Of a stretch of DNA of 64,000 bases, positions 50,368-58,229 are shown piece by piece; the first letter of the stretch is position 1; every line of letters begins with the position of its first letter. The notes beneath the pieces are model-generated. The model worked only from the letters and a program-made list of their open reading frames with translations, did no database searches and was not told the origin of the DNA. The position numbers were made by a program, and so were the translations under genes. The DNA lies in the NCBI GenBank assembly GCA_965248805.1, contig CBDFKJ010000005.1, positions 310,001 through 374,000 of the forward strand, written 5' to 3'. This DNA comes from CBDFKJ01 sp965248805 (GTDB lineage Bacteria; Pseudomonadota; Alphaproteobacteria; UBA6615).

Positions 50368-51327
50368 TCAGCCCGCCTGGCGCTGGGGCCACACCCGGCC
50401 GGCCAGGCGCATCATGTTTTCCCCCAGAATCTGCTTCACCGCGGCTTGCGGATAGCCGCGGCCGGCGAGACCGGCGGCAATTTCCGGTATCTGTTCCGGC
50501 GCCGCGATCTTGACGCGCGGGCCCTGGCCGTAGCCGGGCCACCAATAGGCACGGTCCAAGCCGGGTGGGTCGTCGTCGAGCCCCAGATCGTAGCTGTAGT
50601 CCAAGCCCAACCCGACGTGGTGGGGGCCGACGCGCTCGACCAGGGCGTCGATGGCATCGAGGATCGCTGGCGTGCCGGCGTCCGGATCACTGAGAATTCG
50701 CCCGACGCCGTCGACGCAGATGACGCCGCCGCCGGCGACACAGGCCTCGATCTGTTCGCTGCGGATGTTGCGCCGGTCGTCGGCGACGGAAAGCGGATTG
50801 GAATGGCTGAAGAATACCGGGGCCGCCGATGCGGCGATGATGTCCATGGTGGTGAGGAAGCCGGTGTGCGAGCAGTCCATGAGCATGCCGGCGCGGTTGA
50901 TCGCTGCGACGATGCGCCCGCCGAGAGGCGACAGCGGCACGTCGTCGTCGTAGCAACCGCCGCCGATCACGTTGTTGCGGTTGTAGGCCAGATGGATCTG
51001 GCGCACGCCGAGGTCGTAGAATAGCTGCACCATCTCGGTGCGTCCGCACAGCGGCACACCGCCCTCCAGATCGAAGGCCACCGCCAGCTTGCCGTCCGCC
51101 TTGGCGCGGGCGACGTCGCCCACATCGTCGACGGCCACGAACATCTCAGGCCTGGCGGCGAGCTGGGCGCGAATGCTGGCCAGCGTGGTCAGCACCTTCT
51201 CGAGCGGGTTCATGTCCATGCCGATATTGACCGAGACGAAGTCGACGCCGGCGCGCTGGTGCCGTTCGAGCGTTCCTAGATCGGCATCCGGGTGCAGCGG
51301 CAAGCAGGAATGGCTATCCCAAATAAG
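50368..51327 (-). pseudogene. M19 membrane dipeptidase, 3' part (interrupted by transposon)
   Basis: The reading frame downstream of the transposon encodes IWDSHSCLPLHPDADLGTLE, then AFDLEGGVPL, MDCSHTGFLTT and VFFSHSNPLS, the metal-binding pattern of renal-dipeptidase-type M19 enzymes. It runs to 50368. The first codons lie on the other side of the transposon (53849-53892), so this gene is split. Without the element it would be about 333 residues and follow purA by four bases. Confidence 0.9.
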
Positions 51328-51369
51328 GGCGTTTGTATACTTCGCGCCACTAATAGGCGCGAATGATCA

Positions 51370-51810
51370 TTATTCCATGGTCATGATGAAAATCAGAATG
51401 AACACCGCACCAAGTTGACCCGCTCGATACATCGCTCGATCTACCCGCTCAACTGCCGTGTCGCCCTTCCATGTTTGGATATCCCAACCACCACGGCCGA
51501 GGGCTGAAAGAAGGGCAACGCCCACGGCCAACAGACGCAGCCAATCTCTACCATCAAAAGATGGATTGCTGATCCCCAGACTTACCAACAAGGCAAGCCC
51601 CATAATGACGGCGATAGAAATCGCTGACCGAAATAGCCTCTTGCGCAATAAGTCAGCATTACAAACTTGGCCTAGGTAGCTTTCGCCCTTCTCGTCTTTG
51701 GGATACCACTGACGCCCTTTGCGCTCAAACATCGAGGGCCATAAATATATGCAAAATCCTAGAGCAACAATTTTGTACCACGTATGTCGCGCTTCAGTTT
51801 TATTGACCAT
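51370..51810 (-). CDS. Transposon passenger: membrane protein of unknown function
   Basis: 146 residues. Hydrophobic segments at about residues 10-25 (VALGFCIYLWPS), 62-80 (SAISIAVIMGLALLVSLGIS) and 90-105 and 130-145, separated by charged loops (KDEKGESYLGQVCNADLLRK). It starts 3 bp after the 54-residue gene ends. I do not recognise it. The pair may form a small membrane system, for example a toxin or signalling element, but that is speculation. Confidence 0.65.
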   Translation of the reverse strand: MVNKTEARHTWYKIVALGFCIYLWPSMFERKGRQWYPKDEKGESYLGQVCNADLLRKRLFRSAISIAVIMGLALLVSLGISNPSFDGRDWLRLLAVGVALLSALGRGGWDIQTWKGDTAVERVDRAMYRAGQLGAVFILIFIMTME

Positions 51811-51813
51811 GCA

Positions 51814-51978
51814 TTACTCGTCCTCGACCTGATCCGCGTCAGCGCCTGCCTCCAGAGGCGGCGCCTGAGGTTTCGGCTTCGCCAGCCCGCCGATGACGCG
51901 GGCGAATTCTTCCTTCGTCATGTCCGCGCCAGACTCGCTGGCGGCTTCTTTGAAGCGCCTCAATTGTTCCCTATTCAT
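51814..51978 (-). CDS. Transposon passenger: 54-residue protein
   Basis: It starts MNREQLRRFKEAASESGADM and continues TKEEFARVIGGLAKPKPQAP, then an acidic tail (ADADQVEDE). One helical domain with a KEEFARVIGGL core is seen, similar in look to short antitoxin-like or regulatory peptides. It is translationally close to the membrane protein (3-bp gap), so the two are one operon. Confidence 0.6.
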   Translation of the reverse strand: MNREQLRRFKEAASESGADMTKEEFARVIGGLAKPKPQAPPLEAGADADQVEDE

Positions 51979-52099
51979 ACTCAAACGGTCCTCCGCGCAC
52001 TAACGCAGTTATTGTCTATAGGCGCGCACTTTGTCGTTGCCGTAAGTGCAGTCTTATGGGCATAGTGAGTCGTCAGCACTTTAGGCAACTGAGGCGCGA

Positions 52100-52615
52100 A
52101 TGATGATCGTAACACTCCTCGACGAGTTAGCTAACACGCTCTCCCGCGCAGAGGCAGCTGCCTACGAACGCGGCAAGCAGGATGGTATGCGCGAGGCGCT
52201 GGACGATCTTATCTCAAGTGCTAAAGCGAAGCAACGCGCGGCACGACAGGACACGGAGCCTCAGCCGCCGCGCAGCGCTGCAATAGAAACGGACAGCACT
52301 CGTCCAGCGCCTGCCAGGAAGCGTGCTCCGAAAGGCACCGTGCGCAGTCTTATCCACCGCGTTCTTTCATCGAGTTCTGGGCTTAGGCCCTTAGAAATCA
52401 TGGCGCACGCGGAAACAGACTACGAAAAGATGGTCCAGCCACCGTCTCTCCGCAATCAACTGCGGAGGGGGCTTGAGCAAGGCCAGTACCGCCGTACTCA
52501 AGGCCGTTGGTACTTGGTCGATGCAAGGAGAGACGAAGCGGAGGGCTTGTCCTCGGAAGTCCTGCCCTCCGCTTCTAGCCGCAACCAAGGAAACAGCGCG
52601 ATGCCGCCGCCTTAG
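52100..52615 (+). CDS. Transposon passenger: winged-helix-like protein
   Basis: 171 residues. The N-terminal third is helical (ELANTLSRAEAAAYERGKQD), the middle is a Pro/Arg-rich linker and the C-terminal part (GTVRSLIHRVLSSSSGLRPL, then RNQLRRGLEQGQYRRTQGRW) looks like a winged helix that ends in YLV. It is divergent from the 54-residue gene and co-directional with the tRNA. Two ATG codons are possible starts. It may regulate the passengers. Confidence 0.62.
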   Translation: MMIVTLLDELANTLSRAEAAAYERGKQDGMREALDDLISSAKAKQRAARQDTEPQPPRSAAIETDSTRPAPARKRAPKGTVRSLIHRVLSSSSGLRPLEIMAHAETDYEKMVQPPSLRNQLRRGLEQGQYRRTQGRWYLVDARRDEAEGLSSEVLPSASSRNQGNSAMPPP

Positions 52616-52651
52616 CTTGAAAGGGTGACAGGCGTAGCCTGAACCCGATTC

Positions 52652-52687
52652 CCAGCCCCCAACCTGCGTGACGCGGACCGGGGCTGG
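52652..52687 (+). promoter_or_regulatory. Inverted repeat just upstream of the transposon tRNA
   Basis: CCAGCCCC (52652-52659) pairs with GGGGCTGG (52680-52687) with a 20-base loop, eight bases before the tRNA. There is no U-run. It could be a processing or attenuator hairpin for a transcript running from the 171-residue gene into the tRNA. Confidence 0.45.
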
Positions 52688-52695
52688 CACTCGAT

Positions 52696-52798
52696 GCGGA
52701 TGTGGTGAAATGGTAGACACGGTGGTTTAGGAGACCACTGGGGCGAGCCGGTCAAGCTCACACGCCCCGTGCCGGTTCAAGTCCGGCCATCCGCACCA
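52696..52798 (+). tRNA. Class II tRNA, leucine-type body with AGG anticodon
   Basis: 103 bases with an encoded CCA. Acceptor GCGGATG/CATCCGC (7 bp, discriminator A), D stem GTG/CAC with the Leu-type loop containing TGGTAGA, anticodon stem GTGGT/ACCAC and T arm GCCGG-TTCAAGT-CCGGC all pair perfectly. The 7-base anticodon loop TTAGGAG gives AGG, complementary to the Pro codon CCU. The variable region is 32 bases and folds as GGGGCG/CGCCCC with an inner AGC/GCT; normal Leu tRNAs have about 13-16. It is inside the IS1595-type transposon. Confidence 0.8.
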
Positions 52799-52859
52799 TC
52801 ACTATAGCATTTTTGGACCACTGTGCAAGCCGTTGATATATCATTGTGATTTCAATGTA

Positions 52860-53786
52860 CTAGCTAACAGGATCGGCATATTTCAGCCGCCTTCCTGGCG
52901 CCCCTTGGAGCGCCAGAATAGCCCTGCCATGGTCGTCTACGCCGTTGGCGACCCTATTGCTGTACCGGAACTCGAACTCTGCCGCATAGCGATGCAGGTG
53001 CTTCTTGGCGCAATGCTGGTAGACGCCCTTCATGCCCCGCTTAAAGATCGAGAAATAGCCCTCGATGGTGTTGGTGTGGATTTCGCCACGAACATATTCG
53101 CCAGCACCGTGATGGACGTAATCGTGTGCGGCAAAATCTCTAGCAAGATTCTGATATTGGCTAGCATCATCGGTGTAGATTGTCGCATCCTTGGAGATGT
53201 TCTCTTTAAGAATCGGGACCAGCGTTCTGGCCTTCAGGTCATTCACTACCATGGACTTGGCGCGGCCCGTGCTACGGTCCACCAGAGACAGCACCTTATG
53301 CTTGTGGGCGAAACCGCGCCCCTTCTTGGAGTGCTTCTGTTTGATCGTTTTGTCGTGGCCAATGAACGTTTCGTCCACCTCAACAATACCGCCGCCAGCA
53401 CCGAAAGGCGCGAGAGCACCAGTTCTCATGGCCTCGCGAAGCCGATGAAACATGAACCAGGCAGTCTTATAGGTCACGCCCAGCGTCCGGTGAAGCTGGT
53501 GGGCGCTAAAGCCCTTCTTACTGGCTGTTAACAGGTAAGTCGCCTGAAGCCAGTGGCACATAGAGACATGACTGGCCTCAAAGACGGTGCCAACCTTTAC
53601 GGTAAAGTCCTTTTTGCAATCCTTGCAGCGCCGCAGGCCGGGACGTGCCCGCTTACCCTTCAACGCATAGGCGTTGTCGATGACGCCGCACTTTGGGCAG
53701 ACAGGACCATGCGTCCACAGGATATCCTCGACATAGGCGTATGCCGCTTGCTCTTCGTGGAAAATCGGATCTGACAGAACGCTCAT
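52860..53786 (-). CDS. IS1595-family transposase of the tRNA transposon
   Basis: 308 residues, complete. A zinc ribbon (CPKCGVIDNAYALKG and CKDCKKDF) is followed by catalytic residues: Asp in IVEVDETFIG, Asp in IYTDDASQYQ, Asn in HTNTIEGYFS and Lys in IFKRGMKG. This is the ISXO2/IS1595 DDN(E)K pattern. It lies 62 bp from the right end of the element. Confidence 0.92.
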   Translation of the reverse strand: MSVLSDPIFHEEQAAYAYVEDILWTHGPVCPKCGVIDNAYALKGKRARPGLRRCKDCKKDFTVKVGTVFEASHVSMCHWLQATYLLTASKKGFSAHQLHRTLGVTYKTAWFMFHRLREAMRTGALAPFGAGGGIVEVDETFIGHDKTIKQKHSKKGRGFAHKHKVLSLVDRSTGRAKSMVVNDLKARTLVPILKENISKDATIYTDDASQYQNLARDFAAHDYVHHGAGEYVRGEIHTNTIEGYFSIFKRGMKGVYQHCAKKHLHRYAAEFEFRYSNRVANGVDDHGRAILALQGAPGRRLKYADPVS

Positions 53787-53848
53787 CGCTATCTCCTTGT
53801 GAGAGATATATAATCGTCCTGTTTGGTGGTGTCAAGTATATAATCGCC

Positions 53849-53892
53849 CAAATAAGGGGCTTGTCCGCGGCCGGCGCAGCCGAAGGTGCCAT
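53849..53892 (-). pseudogene. M19 dipeptidase, 5' fragment
   Basis: ATG at 53892 followed by MAPSAAPAADKPLIW, which joins directly to the IWDSHSC frame on the other side of the transposon when one TSD copy is removed. The start is four bases after the purA stop codon, so the gene was the downstream partner of purA. Confidence 0.85.
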
Positions 53893-53896
53893 GCCG

Positions 53897-55189
53897 CTAA
53901 TCGGCGAAGGGATCGCGCATCAGGATGGTGTCTTGGCGCTCCGGGCTGGTCGACAGCAAGGCCACCGGCGCCTCGATCAGCTCCTCGATGCGGCGCGCAT
54001 ATTTGATCGCGTTGGCCGGCAGATCGGCCCAAGAGCGCGCGCCCCGCGTCGTCTCCGACCACCCCGGCAGCGTCTCGTAGATCGGCTCCACCCTGGCCTG
54101 GGCGCCCGGTGACGATGGCAAGTAATCGATCGTCTCCCCGTTCAGGCGGTAGCCGGTGCTGATCGACACGGACTCGAAGCCGTCGAGCACATCCAGCTTG
54201 GTCATGGCGATGCCGTCGATGCCGGCGATCTTGACACTCTGACGGACCATCACGGCGTCGAACCAGCCGCAGCGGCGCTTGCGTCCGGTGACGGTGCCGA
54301 ATTCGTGGCCGCGAACGCCCAACGTCTCGCCCCGTTCGTCGTGCAGCTCGCTGGGGAACGGGCCGCTCCCCACGCGCGTCGTATAGGCCTTGGCGATGCC
54401 GAGCGTGTAGGCGATCGCCCGGGGACCCAGCCCCGAGCCCGCCGCCGCTTGACCGGCTACGGTGTTTGACGAGGTGACGAACGGGTAGGTGCCATGGTCG
54501 ACGTCCAGCATCGCTCCTTGCGCGCCCTCGAACAGGATGCGCTTGCCGGCCCTGCGCGCGGCATCGAGACGCTGCCACGCGACGCCGGCGAACGGCAAGA
54601 TCTTGGGCGCGATGGCGGTGAGCTGGTCGAGAAGCGACTGCTTGTCCGCGGGCGCCGCGGCCAGGCCGCGCAGCAGTGCGTTGTGATGCATCAGCATCTG
54701 ATCGAGCCTGCCGGACAACTCGCCCGGCTCGGACAGGTCGCATAGGCGCAGGGCCCGGCGCGCGACCTTATCCTCATACGCCGGACCGATGCCGCGACCT
54801 GTGGTGCCGATGCGCCCGGCACCGCGCGCGTCCTCCAGCGCTTTGTCCAATTGGCGGTGGATCGGCAGCACCAGCGCCGCGTTGTCGGCGATGCACAGGT
54901 TGTCTGGCGTGACGGCCACGCCCGCGGCGCGCACGCGCTCGATCTCCTCCATCATCGCCCAGGGATCGACGACCACGCCGTTGCCGATGACGCTTAACTT
55001 GCCGTCGCGCACGATACCCGACGGCAGCAGGCTCAACTTATGGACCACATCGCCGATGACCAAGGTGTGGCCGGCGTTATGCCCGCCCTGGAACCGCACG
55101 ACGATGTCGGCCCGCTCCGATAGCCAGTCGACGATCTTGCCCTTGCCCTCGTCGCCCCATTGCGCGCCGACCACTGCTACGTTGGCCAT
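53897..55189 (-). CDS. purA: Adenylosuccinate synthetase
   Basis: 430 residues. The GTP-binding opening GAQWGDEGKGKIVDWLSERA, the LFEGAQGAMLDVDHGTYPFV segment and RKRRCGWFDAVM are diagnostic. It converts IMP to adenylosuccinate in AMP synthesis. It follows hisZ by 6 bp in an operon, the common alphaproteobacterial pair. Confidence 0.97.
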   Translation of the reverse strand: MANVAVVGAQWGDEGKGKIVDWLSERADIVVRFQGGHNAGHTLVIGDVVHKLSLLPSGIVRDGKLSVIGNGVVVDPWAMMEEIERVRAAGVAVTPDNLCIADNAALVLPIHRQLDKALEDARGAGRIGTTGRGIGPAYEDKVARRALRLCDLSEPGELSGRLDQMLMHHNALLRGLAAAPADKQSLLDQLTAIAPKILPFAGVAWQRLDAARRAGKRILFEGAQGAMLDVDHGTYPFVTSSNTVAGQAAAGSGLGPRAIAYTLGIAKAYTTRVGSGPFPSELHDERGETLGVRGHEFGTVTGRKRRCGWFDAVMVRQSVKIAGIDGIAMTKLDVLDGFESVSISTGYRLNGETIDYLPSSPGAQARVEPIYETLPGWSETTRGARSWADLPANAIKYARRIEELIEAPVALLSTSPERQDTILMRDPFAD

Positions 55190-55195
55190 GCCGCC

Positions 55196-56362
55196 TCACC
55201 CCGACGCAAGCGCCCGCGGCGCGCCGTTCTGGAGCACGTGGCTACAGCCGAGGCGCCGCGCCTCCACCGCGCCGTCATCGGCCGGGCTCAGCCCGGCGAT
55301 GCAGACCCAGCCGTCACCGCGCAAGCGCTCGGCGACCTCTGCCGCCGTGCCGGCGGGCGCTAACACGCGTTGCCTCGGCGGCGGCGGGCTGGCGACCCGG
55401 GAGACCGCGTCGAGATACAAGGAAACGCCGGTGGCCGCTTCGCTGCCGTTGATCGCATAACGCCCGCCGCGTCCGAGTTCGGTGCGCGCATCGCGCGCGA
55501 AAAAGGCGAAGCTGACTCCGGTTTGATATTCGAAGCCGCGGTATTCCACCGGGTCAAGGGTCAGCGGCAAATCCGGCGCCGCGGCGGCGACCGCCGCCGC
55601 GACCGTCGCCAGGCGGCCGAGGTCGCCCGCGCTCTCGGACGGCAACGCCAATTCGCGCAAGCGGTCCAGGGCCGCAGCAACCGGTCCGGCGGCATCGATC
55701 AAATGCTGCAGGGTTTCGCGCGCGGCGGTGTCGCTCACCAGGCGCGTCAGCGCGGCAGAGTCCTTGCGATCCAGGGCATCGCGGATGTGGTGGCTGGCCT
55801 CGGCGCCGAGTCTCATTGCGGCGAGAACGGCGGCGACGATCGCCGGTGAATTGAGGTCGACGCTGAGTTCGGTAACCCCGGCAGCGCCGAGCGCCCGGAC
55901 CGCGACGATGATCGCCTCGGCGTCGGCCGCCGTATCCGTGCTGCCGATGAGTTCGAACCCGACCTGAGTGAACTGGCGTTCGGGGCGCATCTGGCTGCCG
56001 CGGACGCGCAGGACCTGGCCGGCGTAGGACAGGCGCAGCGGTCGGGGTGAGGCGGCCAAGCGGGTGCTGGCGATGCGCGCCATCTGCATGGTCATGTCCG
56101 AGCGCAGGCCCATCATGCGCTGGCTCACCGGGTCCATCAGACGGAAGGTCTGGGCGGACAGGTCTGTGTCCTGCGTCGGGCTGATGGTCGTCTCGAACTC
56201 GATGAGGGGAGGGTCGACGCGGTCATAGCCGTGGCCGGCGAACGTCGCCGTCAGCGCGTTGACAATCCATGCTTCCTGCTCAGCCGCGGGCGCAAGCACG
56301 TCGTACATCCCGGCCGGGAGCAAAGCGGATAATTCGGCCCGGCCGTCCATCGCCTCGCCCAA
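55196..56362 (-). CDS. hisZ: ATP phosphoribosyltransferase regulatory subunit
   Basis: 388 residues with class II HisRS-like features: SPTQDTDLSAQTFRLMDPVS near residue 60, RSDMTMQMARI and QFTQVGFELIG. It lacks the anticodon domain of HisRS, as expected for HisZ, the partner of short HisG. An ATG at 56350 is an alternative start. Confidence 0.9.
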   Translation of the reverse strand: MGEAMDGRAELSALLPAGMYDVLAPAAEQEAWIVNALTATFAGHGYDRVDPPLIEFETTISPTQDTDLSAQTFRLMDPVSQRMMGLRSDMTMQMARIASTRLAASPRPLRLSYAGQVLRVRGSQMRPERQFTQVGFELIGSTDTAADAEAIIVAVRALGAAGVTELSVDLNSPAIVAAVLAAMRLGAEASHHIRDALDRKDSAALTRLVSDTAARETLQHLIDAAGPVAAALDRLRELALPSESAGDLGRLATVAAAVAAAAPDLPLTLDPVEYRGFEYQTGVSFAFFARDARTELGRGGRYAINGSEAATGVSLYLDAVSRVASPPPPRQRVLAPAGTAAEVAERLRGDGWVCIAGLSPADDGAVEARRLGCSHVLQNGAPRALASG

Positions 56363-56643
56363 TGCTTCGCAGTGCGTGGATTGGTATTAAGCCAGATGCC
56401 CGCGCATCGGCAAATTTTATCTCTTCCGAAGGCCGCAGAATTCCACGATATCAGGATTCTAGGCCCGGATACTTAAGGATAAATTTGAACTCCATGCTTG
56501 ACAGTATCAGCGTGCGGGACACGTAATCGCGCCGCGCTACGCGCGCCCCGCAGAAGGGAAACGGCAATCCGTCGCGTGAGCGATAAATATGAGCCAGACC
56601 GTCGGGTGTCGCGGTTGGCTCGACTGGCAAAAGGGGGCCCGTT

Positions 56644-57540
56644 ATGACCATGTGGAAAGTACTACTCGGCATCGGCGTGGGCAGTGTCATTGCGCTGTCC
56701 GCACAGGCTGGGCCGTTCCATGGCATTCACGACATGAAGAGCGGTCGTGGATTGGAGGCGCAGGGGATCGCGTTCCAAAACGCGCTGTATGGTGGTTACG
56801 AAGACCTGTCGCGCTCTCGGCGAAGCGGATGGGATTTCAACGACTCCGAACATTTCAACCACAAGGCGCGCACGTCCGCGCGGCGCTCGGCAGTTCAGCC
56901 CGATCAGCTCGACGACCGTCGTCTGAACGAGGGCGACGCGGCGGAGCTGTGGGACGCGCTCGGCCGGTTGTGCCGGGTATTCGACCGCGGTGGGCGGATG
57001 CTGGCGCCGACGGAAACGGGCACCGCGCAGGTGAGTTTCGATTGCTGGATGGAAGCGGCCGAGGATGGACGCGACGACGATGTCGCGCGTTGCAAGGACG
57101 CCTTCACGCAGGCCATGGCGGCGGCCGAGTCGCTGGCCGACATCGATCCGACTGCAATCCGCGTGGTTCTCGCCCAGCCCGAGGGCGCGACGCCGGCGGC
57201 GCCGCCGGTCGCGACCAACTATCTGGTGTTCTTCGATTGGGATAGCGCCGTGCTGACCCAGGAGGCGCGTGATATCGTGGCGACGGCGGCGCAGAACGTC
57301 CAAACTGGCGGCTTCAGCCGCATCCAGGCGACCGGCCACGCCGACCGCTCGGGACCGGCCGACTGCAATATCGGCTTGTCGCAGGCGCGCGCGGAAGCGG
57401 TTCGGGACTAACTGGTGCGCCAGGGCCTACCCGCCGCGACGGTCAACATCTTTGCCCGCGGCGAGGCTGACCCGCTGGTGCCGACCGACGACGGCGTGCG
57501 GGAGCCGCAGAATCGCCGGGCCGAGATTGAGTTGATGTAA
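56644..57540 (+). pseudogene. OmpA-family lipid-free outer membrane protein with a premature stop
   Basis: The start has a Sec signal (IGVGSVIALSAQA). The C-terminal OmpA domain begins with YLVFFDWDSAVLTQEARDIV and continues ATGHADRSGPADCNIGLSQA. At 57409-57411 an in-frame TAA follows AVRD; the same frame then continues LVRQGLPAATVNIFARGEAD and NRRAEIELM to 57540. The codon before the change was probably TAC, since YLVRQG is the usual sequence. The truncated product lacks the last third of the peptidoglycan-binding domain. Confidence 0.8.
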
Positions 57541-57549
57541 GCACGCAAT

Positions 57550-57572
57550 CTCGTCGGCCGGATGCCGACGAG
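57550..57572 (+). terminator. Hairpin after the OmpA-family gene
   Basis: CTCGTCGGC pairs with GCCGACGAG, five-base loop, ten bases after the stop codon. No U-run follows directly, but a classical terminator follows 9 bases later, so this may help it. Confidence 0.55.
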
Positions 57573-57580
57573 ATCAGTCA

Positions 57581-57615
57581 AGCCGGCTTCGCCGTCACGG
57601 TGGAGCCGGCTTTTT
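57581..57615 (+). terminator. Rho-independent terminator
   Basis: AGCCGGCT pairs with AGCCGGCT (57604-57611), followed by TTTTT. It would end the plus-strand OmpA transcript just before the convergent gene at 57622. Confidence 0.8.
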
Positions 57616-57621
57616 CGTGCT

Positions 57622-58134
57622 CTAGCGTTTGTGGGCGATCGCCGCTTCGGTCTTGCAGGTTTCGGGAACGGCGCGGCTGTTGAAGGTCCGCTGGTACGAG
57701 TAGCCTGCCAGCGCCTTGGGCTTCAGGGTCATCACTTCGTCAAACAGGGCCGCGGACAGCGGGCACAGGCGATTGCCTTGGGCGATGCCGCGCGCCGACG
57801 CGTCGTTCCCCAGCAATGTGATGAAGCGGTTGAGCGCGCGCGTGCCGTTGCCATCGTGGTAGCGCTGGAACATGCGCCTCAGTTGCACGCCGGAGTCGAC
57901 CAGGACAGCCTCGAACCGGCCGGCGAAGGCGTTGTACAAGGGCTTGGCCCGGCACGATAGCGCGGCCACCATCAGCTCGCTTTGCAACGACCGTAAATGA
58001 ACGGCATCGGCGTCTGCCGCCGAGCGGCATTCGGCCGCCGACGCGGGTGAAGCGCTACCGATCGCCAATGCGCCGGCCAGGGCCACGGCGCAAAGGTCCA
58101 TTTTCAGGTTTCGGGTTCGTACTTGGCGCTGCAT
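57622..58134 (-). CDS. Secreted protein of unknown function
   Basis: 170 residues from the ATG at 58134, with GAGGT about 8 bases upstream. A signal peptide (CAVALAGALAIGSASPASAA) ends near residue 32. The mature part has a few Cys (ECRSAADADAV, ALSCRAKPLY, RLCPLSAALF, ETCKTEA) that could form disulfides. I do not recognise the family. It is convergent to the OmpA-family gene. Confidence 0.6.
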   Translation of the reverse strand: MQRQVRTRNLKMDLCAVALAGALAIGSASPASAAECRSAADADAVHLRSLQSELMVAALSCRAKPLYNAFAGRFEAVLVDSGVQLRRMFQRYHDGNGTRALNRFITLLGNDASARGIAQGNRLCPLSAALFDEVMTLKPKALAGYSYQRTFNSRAVPETCKTEAAIAHKR

Positions 58135-58229
58135 TCGTTGCGACCTCACATCAGTTCGGCATCGGAGTATTACACGTCTTGCCCGATGAACCGTTAACAA
58201 CGCGGTAAATTTGGTTAAGAGGATGGTGA

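Larger units (their letters stand above)
51328..53848. mobile_element. IS1595-type transposon carrying a tRNA and three passenger genes
   Basis: A 2,521-bp element. The left end reads GGCGTTTGTATACTT and the right end, inward, GGCGATTATATACTT (imperfect inverted repeats). The 8-bp duplication CAAATAAG flanks it exactly (51320-51327 and 53849-53856), the size typical of IS1595. Removing the element and one repeat restores the dipeptidase frame perfectly. It contains a 146- and a 54-residue gene (minus), a 171-residue gene (plus), a class II tRNA (plus) and the transposase (minus). All parts are intact, so it may be mobile. Confidence 0.93.

Noticed and set aside
50368..51303. Dipeptidase starting at a TTG at 51303
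   Set aside because: The conserved IWDSHSC residues lie upstream of that codon, and the true start is across the transposon at 53892.
52696..52798. Reading the transposon tRNA as tRNA-Leu(TAG)
   Set aside because: TAG would need a loop TTTAGGA, which breaks the perfect GTGGT/ACCAC anticodon stem; at least two changes would be required.
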